From NCBI GenBank assembly GCA_030068075.1, contig CM057839.1, positions 53,224,960-53,288,959 on the forward strand: DNA of 64,000 nt, written 5' to 3'. The DNA is from Paguma larvata (Eukaryota; Chordata; Mammalia; Carnivora; Viverridae). Positions 11,736-22,490 of the stretch are shown here, in pieces (position 1 is the stretch's first letter; each line of letters begins with the position of its first letter). The notes under the pieces are model-generated. The model was not told where the DNA came from. It made no database searches and saw only the letters and a list, made by a program, of their open reading frames with translations. The position numbers were made by a program, and so were the translations under genes.

Positions 11736-12750
11736 AATGGTTGCTAGCCGTTTTTAACGTTCGATGGTTGTTAACATACTCCTGCCAAAAGTCACAGCAG
11801 ATGTGAATGTGAAATTCCAAGGCTGATAAATTGCTATGGCTATAGGAAGCAAACACAACTGCCAAAGAGCTTTTTCCTTGCTTGGAAAATTTCAAGATAT
11901 GGTTACTGTATAAGGCAGTTATATGCAATTCACTGCATAATGCTAACAGTCATAAGCCAATGAGAAGCATATAAGGTTGGTGAATTTGCAGATAAAGAAT
12001 ATGGATCTATGGGGTCCCAGGAATAGCTGGCTATTTTTAAAAACTCTCTCCCTTTAGCAAAGCTCGGTAAGGTTTTTCATGTTATGATAACGTGACGCTC
12101 CTAAGATTTAACATAACACCACGATGATGATTGACTTAAGACTCCGCGAGGTAGGTGGCAAGTGGCATTGTTCCCATTTTCCAGAAAACAGAGTTTAGGC
12201 AAATCACTTTCTCTCCTTCTCGCACCATTCACGACAGTCAGTATTAGCGTCACGCTGTGAGCTGAGAGCTGTCTCCATGGGTCCTCCACACAGTCAGCCT
12301 GGCAGGATGCCTGCCTCTCATGTTGCCTGGAAGGCCGTGGGCAGAGCCACAGCCTTGAGGTGGGAGGAATTCTATTAATACTTCAGATTTTTATAGTACT
12401 CAGCCTCTGGAAGACTTAGAGCATTCTTTCACAATTGCTGGCCAAAATTTGTGACTCATATGCCAGCACTTAAGAAATGTCGTTTTGGAGACAGGCTTTC
12501 GTATGGCACTTGCAGGGACTTCCGGACTCCTTAAAGGGGCTGATATCTCATCCCTAGTTATTATGTTCAGAGTTCAAAAAACTGATGATCTAGTCAAGGG
12601 GTAATTCCCTTTGCCCCCTAAACATCACTTACAGCATCCCAGCTCTTAGGTTTTCTGGTGTCCTCACTTTTCTATTTGTGCCATGCATTCCTTTGGCTGC
12701 TTGGTGAAGCCTATGGACTCGTCCTAAAATACTGATTTAAAACATATAAA
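11736..12750. other. No gene seen; one possible MIR scrap
   Basis: Around 12140-12200 'gaggtaggtggcaagtggca' and 'cccattttccagaaaac' resemble reverse MIR but are too short to call firmly. The rest is unassigned. Confidence 0.45.
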
Positions 12751-12760
12751 ATAAAATGCA

Positions 12761-12970
12761 TGGTGGGTGCCTGAGTGGCTCAGTCAGCAAATCTTGGACT
12801 TTGGTTCAGGTCATGATCTCTTGGTTCATGAATCCAAGCTCTGAATTGGGCTCCGCGCTGACAGCTCCGAGCCTGGAGCCTACTTCGATTCTCTTGCTCT
12901 CTCTCTGCCCCTTCCCCACTCATGCTTTGTCTCCCTCTCTCAAAAATAAAATAAATGTTAAAAAATTTTT
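12761..12970 (+). mobile_element. Feliform tRNA-derived SINE (SINEC_Fc type)
   Basis: Head 'ggtgggtgcctgagtggctc', then 'gctgacagctccgagcctgg' and an A-rich tail. Target-site copies 'aaataaaatgca' at 12749-12760 and 12971-12982. The GTTCGA-like B box is degenerate (catgaatccaagctc), so it is unlikely to be transcribed by pol III now. Confidence 0.92.
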
Positions 12971-12982
12971 AAATAAAATGCA

Positions 12983-13689
12983 CTGGACTACAGAGGAAGT
13001 CAAATGTATCAAAATGCAGTTATCTAAATAATAAAAAAGCAAAACAAAACAAATTTGTGATGTAGTAATATGTGTGCTTTCTTATTGAACATAAGATCTA
13101 GGGCTGGGAGAAAAATTAACATCATTTCAAAGTAATAATAGGTATTTACAAAATTTGATAACATCTACAACAATTGTAATATTAAATTCTTTTAATTTTT
13201 TTAATATTTTCATTTCTATTGGTGACAAAGTCCTAGATACTAAAACTTCTGTGGTTTGTGGTCCATATTTACAGTTGAAAGAAATTTTGAATTTCCATTA
13301 AAGGTTCCCATCTAAATTTGTAGCCTTCCTAAATGCCATCGCACCCCCCCCTTGAAATCTATTCCTACCTCCATGCCCCAGAGATGGCCCCTATGCTGGA
13401 CACATACATACATATTCCTACACAGCATTAGCTGTCTGGGACCCACCACCCCTTTCCAGAAAGCTGGACTCTGGGCCAGTCCTACTTGAGCCTGTGACTC
13501 TGATTATCAGACTTGAGTAGTATGGCCAAACAAGAATTGACTTTGACTTTGATTGCTGCCTTCCTTTATCAGTTCCCAGCATGACTTTCTATGATGGGCT
13601 GAGAAACAGGCCTTCTTTTAAATGCTGCTCTTGCTCTTTGGTTAACTATCAGCGAAGTTGAGAGAATATCCAGGAATTGTTGTTAATTT
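12983..13689. other. No gene seen; unclassified unique sequence
   Basis: AT-rich at first, then mixed, with an 8-base C run at 13344-13351. No open frame or repeat of note. Confidence 0.5.
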
Positions 13690-13975
13690 TAAGTTGATGC
13701 TAATCAGGTTGATGAAAACATTGTGGCTATGAATGAAAAAAAAAAGTCCATATATTTTAGAGATGCATACTGAAGTACATAAGGATAAGTCACATAACTG
13801 GGATTTGTTAAAATTTAAAAATTTTAAATTACTCTCAGTAAAAAGGGGAATGAATAAAATGAGAGTGGTGAAAATTTGAAAATTCTGGACTCTGGGTGAT
13901 GCTCGTATGGGGGTTAAACTATTTTCTCCACTTGAGTGTATGTTTAAAATTTATTGTTATTAAAACCCTTAAAAA
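13690..13975 (+). mobile_element. Probable L1 3' UTR fragment
   Basis: The ending 'ctgggtgatgctcgtatggg', 'actattttctccacttgagt' and 'gtttaaaatttattgttatt' resembles the tail of old L1 3' ends. Upstream 'aacattgtggctatgaatga' and 'gagatgcatactgaagtaca' are also of that type. Subfamily not assigned. Confidence 0.5.
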
Positions 13976-14112
13976 ACAGTTTCTGGACCAGGATATTAGG
14001 TAAAGAATGCTTTTCATAGAGCCAGTTTGCCTCTTTACAATACTTATTATTTAATTTATTTCCATGCACAATACAATTTGATTTTATTGTGTCTCTTATA
14101 TATGCAAGTTTT

Positions 14113-14292
14113 ATTTTTATTTGAGAGAGAGAGAGCAGAGGAGAGTGGCAGAGAGGGAGAAAATCCCAAATAGGCTGCATGCCCAACACGGAGCCCGATG
14201 CAGGGGTCGATCCATCCCATGACTCTAGGATCATGACCTGAGCAGAAATCAAGACTCAGACACTCAACCAACTGAGCCACCCTAGTGCCCCA
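14113..14292 (-). mobile_element. Carnivoran tRNA-derived SINE, older subtype
   Basis: Ends 'caactgagccaccctagtgc'. The middle 'gcatgcccaacacggagccc' differs from the feliform 'gagctgtcagcacag' version. Imperfect target-site copies (tatatgcaagtttt / tatatacaagttct) at 14099-14112 and 14297-14310 show two differences, consistent with greater age. Confidence 0.9.
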
Positions 14293-14310
14293 CTTCTATA
14301 TACAAGTTCT

Positions 14311-16974
14311 AAAAATTGGTTTCACTCCTACCTTTTGCCAGTTATTGGGCATGGTCTTGCTCTCTAAGAGTTTATATTCAAGTTGGGAAGAGATCGTGTA
14401 TATACATGAAACCATAGTTGGGAAGCAACATAAGACAGAATATGGTATAAACGCCAAAACATGTAATAAAGATGGAAAGTGTGATAGGAGTTCAGGAAAG
14501 GGGAAGTCTGTGAGGACTGGGGGCAGGGCTGGTGGCTTCAAGTCAGAAGTAGCTGCCTATCAGTCTCAGAAATTCTGGTTCATTGCCTCTTGCTGGTTTA
14601 GGCTTCTTTCTTTGCACTCACTTCTCCAACAGTGGAATTGTTGGTGACTTCCTAAAGCTCAGAAGCAACAACGTTCTTGCTCCCCATATCTCCCTGTCCC
14701 CTTTCCCTTGGAGGCTGTATTTGACACATTCTGAATCTCCACTGATGTATGCCCTCCTGCTCAGGACTGCTCTATTTCATGTTTCTGTCCCAGATGGCTA
14801 ACTACAGCCCAGATGCTAAGTACTACCATGAACGTTCTTACCCACTCAACCCAGAGTGGTCCCTGGCCTTGTGTGGTGGTGGTAATACTTGCCAGGCAGG
14901 CAGCCAGGGGACTACTGTGCCTGAACCCAAACGTTGCCTCAGCGGAGATCCCCCTTCTTGCCAAGTGCTAAGGAAGGGGACTCTGATCAGCAAGAAAGCT
15001 TCACACAGATCTGCCATGAGGGGACCATGAAAGCAAAGGTGTGGATGCATCGTCATGATGGTGGAGCCCAACTGCCAGAGCACTGGGGCCAAAACCACAG
15101 CCCTCAGAATGGGCTAGAAATGATCTCTCAGAGCAGGAGAAAAAAAAAAAAAGAAATAACTAGAAGTTATTCAAGAAGACCTATTCCTATGTCTTGGCTT
15201 CCCTAAATTTGTGTTTATCTACCAATGATCACATTATACTATATTATTTCTGGTATACTTGTATGTTTTTATCATTAAACTTGTGAACTTTTTCTTTATC
15301 TTTTACCTATAATGGGCATGTGTTAAGAATTGTGTGTTGAATGAATATTTGAGTAAATGGCTACTATACATATTTGTTAACAAGATGGAACTCCAACTCA
15401 CTCAGCAGAGTCAAGACTTATTTATCACGAAGGACCTGATGCCAGAAGTGTTCCTACCTCTCTGCTTGTCCCTAAATTATTTAGATGAACCCAGGACTTC
15501 AGATAGCATTAGTTCTGTGATGACCCACAATAGAACCCACACATTCCTCCATGTGCTTTAGTTTCTGGCAGAGGAAAAAGTGTGGACAGGCTGGTGTGGG
15601 CAAGTCACCCTCCCTGGGCCTGGCAGAACCGGCTCAGCTGCACTGCCCAATACAGGCATCAGCTTATCTCCAAGTGCAGCAATGACCTGGTGAGTAAAAG
15701 AAGTGGGCAGGCATGGCTTTTGAATCATTTGGCAAGTGCCTGGAAGCTTATCCTTCCTGCAGCACCCCCATATTGAGCTTCCTCTTTCCTGTCACTGTCC
15801 TCCAAAATTCCATCATCATTAGTTATTCACACTTTGGGGTATTTCAGAGCTTCTAATTAGAAGGTGATTTCTTAACTTGTTATCTGTGTAGGATTTTGGA
15901 ATGCCAAGGGACGTGGGGATAGGTGAGGAGGACAAAGAAAAACAGAAATGAGAGAAAGAGAGCAATAGACAGATTTTTGTCTCCCTTCCAGTAGTTGTGT
16001 GTATAAGATACTACTTCCTAGAACACCCTCAGCCCTTCCAAAATTGTCCAGAGAATATTGAGAAGCGATGTGTGTGTGTGGTAGGGAGGTCAGGACTCAC
16101 CACCCAAATTCTTAAACACATGCTTTCTCTCCCAGCCTCAGAGCACTTGACAACTCAAGCACATAAGAGAAATGAAAGAGAAGGCACTGCAGTCTCGACA
16201 TGCCCCAGATGAACACTTCCAGGCTCCCTTCTCCACCCAGATAAGATCTGAAGGACAATCTTTTTCTAGGTGAAGGCTAAGAACTTAAAAGGACACACAG
16301 GACTGTATTTTCCAATCCCAAATTGGAATGTTGGTTCAGACGTTCTATAAATTTATCTGTGAAGTCTTAAAAAAAAAAGAAAATAAGTTGCATTTAGTTT
16401 ACGTGTAATAAATCTCCTTTATTGACTAGTGGATTTCATTTTATTGGCTTCTGTTCCAGGAGAGGACTGTCAATGTGGTCGCCCACTCTGGAGCTGCTGT
16501 TCTTACCACCTAGACCATCACCATATGCACAGGCTGGCCCCTGGAATCTGCATTTCACTTGCCTCCCATGAAGGACCTGCTGGAACTGGTGATTTTGTTG
16601 TGCTTTCTTTTCTCATTGTAAGTAAATATTCACTCTTGTGCCTCTTTGTATTTGTGATTTGCACTCCTTTTCATCAAGAGGGCTTCCATCTGATGTAAGT
16701 TTCAGTCCCCACAGAGTTGGATCTGCCCTTTTATACAACTGCGAAGGTAGTGCACATAATTAAATAGAAAATCTCAATTTATAAGTGTCCTGATAACCAT
16801 GGTTCTCAGTTAACCAGAATGTTCTCTGTATAATGGTCTTGAGGCAAGTAATGAAATTAGAAAGAAAAAGCAGATGGTAGGGATTTCTAATTTTACAAAC
16901 GTAGCGAGTGTTCTACCTGGTTCCCAATTGTTTCTCCACCTCTCTGCACACAGGTGTATGGTAACATCCAACAC
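14311..16974. other. No gene recognised; longest low-repeat stretch of the left half
   Basis: No repeat family assigned. Short overlapping frames occur (for example 120 codons at 14285-14647 starting in the SINE flank, 93 codons at 14749-15030, 89 codons at 16429-16698) without recognisable domains. A 13-base A run lies at 15140-15152 after non-repetitive sequence. Conserved non-coding elements or non-coding exons cannot be excluded. Confidence 0.45.
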
Positions 16975-17170
16975 TTACCTACGTTTACTATGAGTTGGGC
17001 ACCTTTTTGTCCTCATGGGCACCCCTTGAGGCAGGTATCCTAACTGTACTCACTTACAGATAAGGAAACTGAGGCAGAAGAAGGTCAGCAAATTCACCAG
17101 GGTTACACCTAATGTATAGGGTACAACTGGGATCTGACCAGGCTATCAGGTCCAGAATCCAGGGGCCTCA
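16975..17170 (-). mobile_element. MIR SINE, complement
   Basis: Near full-length reverse MIR: 'tttactatgagttgggcacc', 'cttgaggcaggtatcctaac', 'agataaggaaactgaggcag' and 'actgggatctgaccaggcta'. Confidence 0.85.
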
Positions 17171-17284
17171 CCTCTAAGCTTTATCACCTGGATAGGACCA
17201 TTATTTATGTTTGAAATGATCACTCAGTACTACAGAAACAAAATCTCTACTTGGTCACACAAGCCATGCCTCGCACCCGTGTAT

Positions 17285-17402
17285 TGGATGTGCACTGTGT
17301 GACTCATAGTCCTCTAGTTAATCCCCATAGGTAAAGAAACCGAGGTCACACAACTACTAAGTGGCAGAACAAGAATTTAAATCAAGGTCTGTCCAATTCC
17401 AA
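17285..17402 (-). mobile_element. MIR SINE fragment, complement
   Basis: 'taatccccataggtaaagaa', 'gaggtcacacaactactaag' and 'tggcagaacaagaatttaaa' match the reverse MIR core. It is the second of three same-strand MIRs within 750 bp. Confidence 0.78.
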
Positions 17403-17589
17403 AGGCCATGAATAGAAACACGACACTATACGCTCAATTTCAACACCTTCCGTGGAGATTTATTAACCTGAAGAGACAGCCAAATTCCCACAATCCTTAG
17501 TGATTTCTCTGAGGCTAGATTTAGTAATTAAATTTTCCTTCTTTGGACATATCGCTCTCACATTTGGTTATTTATTCGTTCTTCTTAGT

Positions 17590-17712
17590 GCCACTTAAAA
17601 GAAATGAGATACAAACTACTATCAGCCCATTTTACATATGGAAGAAACTGAGACACAGAGAAGTTAGTTCACTTGCTGGGACTCATCCCCCAGAGCCTGG
17701 TCCTGGAAACTT
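17590..17712 (-). mobile_element. MIR SINE fragment, complement
   Basis: 'ctatcagcccattttacata' leads into 'aagaaactgagacacagaga' and 'agttagttcacttgctggga'. Third MIR of the local cluster. Confidence 0.75.
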
Positions 17713-18786
17713 TTGCTTTTATCACTATATACCCCTCCAGAATCTCATTCTGAGTCTATCAGAAATAGCTGGCGGCTTCTCAGTTTTTTTAAAGTGGCTT
17801 TTAAGTTCGTGGAGTAGGTCTACCAGATCTCTGTGCGCAAAGGTTAATTAAGCCACTATAAAATGCAGAAGCAGCCAGGTCTTTGTCTCCAAGGTAATAA
17901 AATCACAAATGATTCCTGTTCAAAATGAAGCTTATAATAATCTGTTGCCAGTGGGTTGTGTGCGTTTTTCTCATTTTAACAACATGTACTTCTCTCTTCA
18001 ACAGAAACATTAGGTCACAAAAGCCGATCTCATCTACATCTTTACAATACTGTTTATCATCTTTTTGCATGCCGGAGATAGAACTGGTAATGAACCAGCC
18101 AAATTGGATTCCAGGGAGGATTTGTACTGACTTAGAATACTTTCAGAATCCATTCACGATGCCTCTGATTTATCATTATACCCTCCGAAGCCATTTATTT
18201 TGGGGGCAGCTTTTCAGGCATAGCACATCAATTGTGTGCCAGTTATTGGGAATTATAACACAGCTGATGAAGTGTGACAACACGGAATCCGTTGGATTTG
18301 CAGTAGATTACAGGAGAGTGTTATAGAAGTCAGCGGCTATTAAGCTGAAAATGTTTCCGAGCAGAGAGAGCATGAAAATAAGGAAATTGATTCTATCCCA
18401 TCATCTGACCTCTGTCCTGTGGTCTCTGGGTTGAGCACAATTCCTTTCATCTCTGCCGCAGCACTCTTTTTTTTTTTTTTTTTTTGTACCAGCTTCCACC
18501 CACTCCGTCTTGCCCTTGAGTAGGTATCATACAAAACTAAGAACACGGTCAGAAGGTAGGTTGATACGTGTGGCTATGCCATGGTGGGGAGTAAATTCAG
18601 CCACACCACAGACTCAGTTATGGTCAGAAAAGGGAAGGCAGTGTGTGATCTGATGAGGTTTTAGCCAATCCATAAAATCCAAAACACCTTACAAACCATG
18701 AATCATAGTCTTGCAATCTATACTCCCAATTGCACCCACTTGAATGTATCCCCAGTAAGGCTGCTCCTTCCCACAGTACACATAAT
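17713..18786. other. No gene recognised; contains a 133-codon open frame and a T19 run
   Basis: An open frame at 17925-18326 (+) begins with a hydrophobic stretch (IIICCQWVVCVFLIL), has no known domain, and is a length expected by chance in 64 kb. A run of 19 T spans 18467-18485. Neither is assigned to a gene or retroposon. Confidence 0.4.
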
Positions 18787-18943
18787 AGTCTCTGGAGAGA
18801 GGGAGGGAGAGAATCAATTCTAAGCAGGCCCCACACCCAGCATAGAGCCCAACGTGGGGCTCGATCTCACAACTGTGAGATCATGACTTGAGCCGAAATC
18901 AAAACTCAGATGCTTAACCACCTAAGCCACCCAGGTGCTCCTC
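18787..18943 (-). mobile_element. Carnivoran SINE, older subtype, 3'-truncated
   Basis: Contains 'gggctcgatctcacaactgt', 'gagatcatgacttgagccga' and 'taagccacccaggtgctcc'. The A-rich tail and most of the pyrimidine body are missing and no clear target-site duplication is seen. Confidence 0.85.
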
Positions 18944-19029
18944 CTCCGTTGTTGATGCAATTGCAAGTAACTCTCTTAAAGTATATGTCCTGCTTCAATG
19001 ACCAAGAAGCAGCTGTGATGATGTTAGTA

Positions 19030-19195
19030 ACAACAACGTTTACAATATGCCAGATACCTGGGAGGTGTTAATTATTATCATATCATCCCCATTTTACAGA
19101 TGCAAATATGCAGAAAAATTAAGAATCGTGCCCATGATTACAGAGCTCGTTTAGTGGTAGAGCCAGGGTTTCAAACCCAGGAAGTCTAGCTTCAT
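19030..19195 (-). mobile_element. MIR SINE, complement
   Basis: 'catcatccccattttacaga' and 'agagccagggtttcaaaccc' are strong reverse-MIR matches in the correct order. Confidence 0.85.
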
Positions 19196-19754
19196 TGTTT
19201 AAAGAGCTCAGTAAAACCTTCTCAAGCCCAAGTTCCTCATTTATCTTGTCCACTGGATGAAATCTTAAGAGTTATTCTATTTCTCAGAGCTCACCTACTG
19301 CCATACTCGTCACTGAACTGCCCTTGCCCTTTGAATTGTTCAGCGTATCTTGAGAAACGAATCTGAGAAAATACATTTTTACCATTTTTTTTCCTCCCTT
19401 TCCTCCCTCAGTTCATCCTCTGCCATGGAAACAGATTCATTTCATAAGCAGAGAACTGTACTGAATCTTCCATTAGAAGTCAGTGCCAAAATGGGCTGAA
19501 ATCTCATTATGTCTAGTTCTTCTTTACCATGTTTCTAACAGGTGTCACTTTCCAGACCTGTCTTTAAAATTAGCCTGTGAGTACTGGCTTGCCTCTGAAA
19601 TCATTTGCTTAGGGGAGGAGGAGGTGGCGAAGGAGACAGGCATATAAATGTTCTTTTCTCTAAAGAAGGCTTGTTCTCAGCCCAAAATGTGGAAATTAAG
19701 TCTTTCTTACCTTCAAGAATGATTATGTTGTGAGAAGAAAAATGTCATAAAAAT

Positions 19755-19895
19755 TCAAGTCAGTTCTGTCACTTTTTAACAGTGTGTATTCCGCCAAGTC
19801 ATTTAACTTTCTGAGCCTCAGTTTCATCATTTGTAAAAGAGGACCAATAATTGCTTACTTCAAAAGGTTGTTGTGCTGATCCATATAAGAACCCA
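19755..19895 (+). mobile_element. MIR SINE fragment
   Basis: 'caagtcatttaactttctga' followed by 'gcctcagtttcatcatttgt' and 'aaaggttgttgtgctgat' follow the forward MIR core. Confidence 0.83.
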
Positions 19896-19920
19896 GATTT
19901 CCTGGCTTCATGTCCCTTGG

Positions 19921-19986
19921 TGTCCATCCATGCATCCATCCCTCCCTCCATCCATCACCCTTTCATTTCTTCATTCATTCATTCAG
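19921..19986. repeat. Imperfect (ATCC)n / (ATTC)n simple repeat
   Basis: Mixed CATC, TCCC and TTCA tetramers. The right end passes into text resembling an L2 end ('attcattcagtaactattat'). Confidence 0.8.
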
Positions 19987-20637
19987 TAACTATTATACCT
20001 TCTGGTAGTTAGCTAAGTGAAAAGTATATGTTAAGGCCTGGGGGAAGAAAAGAAGAGATGAATCCCAGATTTGGAAAGGGCACTGAAGGCAGAGACAATG
20101 AGCTGATTAAGAACATAGAGTAGCCAAGGACCTACAACAACCCACATTCTAGTATTTTACATGCTATTCCGATTCCTCCAAAAGGAATACATCATTCCAT
20201 GTTGCACAAAAAGAGTTAATTTTCAAGGTTTCCTTAAGACAGAGCCATTTTTATTTTATCCGGGCAGGACTTTTTAGTTGACATCTTCTATCTTACCTTT
20301 ACTCTAGGTCCCTCTGTTAAGTACAGTAACTAGTGAGCATAAGTTGACAAGGCTTGTAAGTCAGGCCTGCTCCTCAGATCCAGCCACAGTAAAAGGGATC
20401 TGTGGGATGCTTTAAATCCATGCCTGATATAAAGATAAACCTTAGGTATTACACAATGTATACAAAGTACAGATTCTATATGACCCAGAAAAATATCTTG
20501 AAGGTAATTAATGGTGTATATCTTAGTATAAAGGACATATATTAATAATTTGAATTTATGAAGTCCTTTTCCATGTATTGTTAGATTTATCTTTGAAGCA
20601 CCTTAAAAAAGTAAAAATAAGAGAGTAAGAAACACGA
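19987..20637. other. No gene seen; weakly L2-like at left
   Basis: The first 100 bases may be a reverse L2 3' end. The remainder is unclassified, and AT-rich near 20440-20600. Confidence 0.4.
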
Positions 20638-20857
20638 GGTACCTAGGTGCCTCAGTCAATTGAGCCACGAACTCTTGATTTCAGCTTAGGTCATGATCCC
20701 AGGGTCATGGGCTTGAGCCCTGCATTGAGCTCCACACTGAGCAAAGAGACTGCTTAGGATTCTCTCTCTCTCCCTCTGCCCTTCACCTGCTCGTTTGCAT
20801 ACATATGCTCTCTCTCTCAAAAAAATAAAGTAAAACTTTATAAAAAAAAAATAAAAG
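20638..20857 (+). mobile_element. Carnivoran tRNA-derived SINE, older subtype
   Basis: Diverged head 'aggtacctaggtgcctcagt', then 'gggcttgagccctgcattga', 'gactgcttaggattctctct' and an A-rich tail. No clean target-site duplication found. Divergence is higher than in the feliform subtype copies. Confidence 0.88.
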
Positions 20858-21180
20858 TTCAACGTTAGGCCTTCATCCTGAGGGGAATGGGAAATCACAG
20901 AAGGGTAATGGGAAATCTCAGAAAGGTTTTACGCAGGGGAATGTCCTGACCATTTAGCACCAATCACTGTGGGCTCCAGTGGGCCTTACAGGAAAAGGCA
21001 AATCTTGGATCAGAAAATGCAGTCAGAGTTATGGCGATAAAAAGCATGTGAGAGAATGGTGGTGGCAGCTGTAAGAAGCAAAGTGAATTGATCATATCAA
21101 AACGTGAGAACCAAGGTGTCGTTCTTTCCCCAAATCCCAGTTCTTGGATTTCTCCTTCTAGAATGACTGCACATGTGTTT
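20858..21180. other. No gene seen; flank of CpG island
   Basis: Short near-duplicate phrases 'atgggaaatcacagaa' and 'atgggaaatctcagaa' at about 20887-20921 form a small local duplication. Otherwise unique sequence. Confidence 0.45.
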
Positions 21181-21790
21181 CCGGGAGGAAAATCGTCCCT
21201 GCTCTTTCTCCTGCAGCTCCCGCAGCTCCCGGTGGGGCCCAGCCCCTGCGACATACAGGAACGACATAAGACTCAAAAGGCGGGGGTCTCCTGGCTGTCT
21301 ATCACAACCACCAACTGCCCAGACCCCGGATTCCAGAGCCCCTGAGCGAGCCGAGGCCATTTGCACCACTTCGTGGCTTTGCCAGCAGCCCGCTGTCCTC
21401 GCTAACGAGATTCTACGTGTCTCCTCACGCTAGGCCAGGCCTCTCAGCGCAGGCGGTGAGCGCCAGGGTATGTGATAAAACCCCACACATGCGCGCTCAG
21501 CAAACACTGGGCAGGGCTCCGGCGGCGGCGGCTAGACCTCTTCCGGGCGGCCGCGCGCGGCCCTGGAGCAGCCCCGCCTCACCGCCTCCCGCAGCCCTAT
21601 TGGCCTACGCTCCTGCCACTTAGCCGAGCTCCCGCCCCCAGGGTCGCAGGGAGGCGGGATCCTAGTCTTCCCCTCGCCCTCCAGGTGCTTCGGAACTTGC
21701 GGTAGTGGTTCTGACCCCTGTAAACGTTCCGCGGCTTGCAGCCGACTGGCGTAAACCCGCTTCTTCGGATTCTCACCCCGTGAGCTGGAC
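21181..21790. promoter_or_regulatory. CpG island, probable promoter
   Basis: About 50 CpG dinucleotides counted by eye in 610 bp, densest at 21481-21780 (about 31 in 300 bp), against a CpG-poor remainder of the window. It includes a GCGGCCGC octamer near 21547 and GGCGG-type GC boxes. No TATA box is placed convincingly. In mammals such islands usually mark promoters of genes or long non-coding RNAs. Repeat-free, which supports a functional unmethylated island. Direction of transcription is undetermined and both strands are possible. Open frames across it, including a 164-codon - strand frame at 21597-22091, reflect scarcity of stop codons in GC-rich DNA. Confidence 0.8.
21571..21605. promoter_or_regulatory. 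GC box plus inverted CCAAT box
   Basis: 'gccccgcctc' (Sp1-type GC box, complement orientation) is followed about 20 bases later by 'ctattggcc', an inverted CCAAT (NF-Y-type) box. This pairing is common in TATA-less CpG-island promoters. Site function is inferred. Confidence 0.5.
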
Positions 21791-21825
21791 ATGGCAGGGA
21801 TATTTCAGCTCTACAGGCAGGAGAC
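21791..21825 (+). other. Possible start-codon segment of a first exon (speculative)
   Basis: An ATG at 21791 lies at the downstream edge of the CpG island in good Kozak context (G at -3 and +4). It reads MAGIFQLYRQE and is followed by a splice-donor-like GAC|GTAAGG at 21826. If unspliced, the frame stops at 21827-21829. No homologue recognised. Other first exons, a non-coding transcript, or transcription on the opposite strand are all possible. Confidence 0.2.
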
Positions 21826-21904
21826 GTAAGGGTCACAGACGTTGAGTGACTCTCCATGGAACCACGTGCTGGGATTTTAATAATGGTTCCAGATAGACCC
21901 GTGT

Positions 21905-22072
21905 TTCTCCTTCGTGACGTGGGCCCAGTGGTTAACTGTTCAGAACTTATTTCCTCACCCACGAAATGGGGAAAATAATAGCTACCTTGTGGAACTGGTG
22001 TGAAGAATACAGGAAAGAGCAGGGGGGAGAATCTAGTGCGAGGACCGGCCTGTGGTAGGTTGTTCGTGAATT
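21905..22072 (+). mobile_element. MIR SINE fragment
   Basis: 'cagtggttaactgttcagaa', 'tcctcacccacgaaatgggg', 'aaaataatagctaccttgtg' and 'gaggaccggcctgtggtagg' follow forward MIR. It marks the right limit of the repeat-free promoter zone. Confidence 0.7.
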
Positions 22073-22264
22073 GTATGTGTGTAAGCCTCAAAAATTCCCA
22101 GATCTTCTGACTTGCAGTCTAGAACTTTTTGTGCTAAACCAGTTAAAGAGGTCCAGAGAACTCAGAGGGTTCAGGGATATATTCAAGGGTGATTTCTCAC
22201 ATAGGAGAGACTCCGCAGGAAAACACACTACTAAATACTGTTTTTACTACTACTATTATATTAT

Positions 22265-22490
22265 AATTTATTTTTTGTCTGCTTTTGCCAGGCACTGTTC
22301 TAAACCCAGTATGTTAACCCTTCACAGTGACCTGTGAGTACATCTTATTAAAACTCTCACTTCATAGAGGGGAAACTGAGGCACAGAGAGAGGTTAAATA
22401 ACATATTCATGTTTAAAAAGCTGAGAGTTGTCAGAGCTGAGATTTATACTCAACCAATCTAGCTCATAAAGCCACACATACTAATATTTG
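22265..22490 (-). mobile_element. MIR SINE, complement
   Basis: 'gccaggcactgttctaaacc', 'gaggggaaactgaggcacag', 'agagaggttaaataacat' and 'cagagctgagatttatactc' give a nearly complete reverse MIR. Confidence 0.85.

Noticed and set aside
17925..18326. 133-codon open frame with hydrophobic N-terminus as a small membrane protein
   Set aside because: No family resemblance, no promoter nearby, and the length is expected by chance across six frames of 64 kb.
21597..22091. 164-codon open frame on the - strand
   Set aside because: Lies on the CpG island, where stops are rare, and continues through a MIR. No domain or plausible start context.
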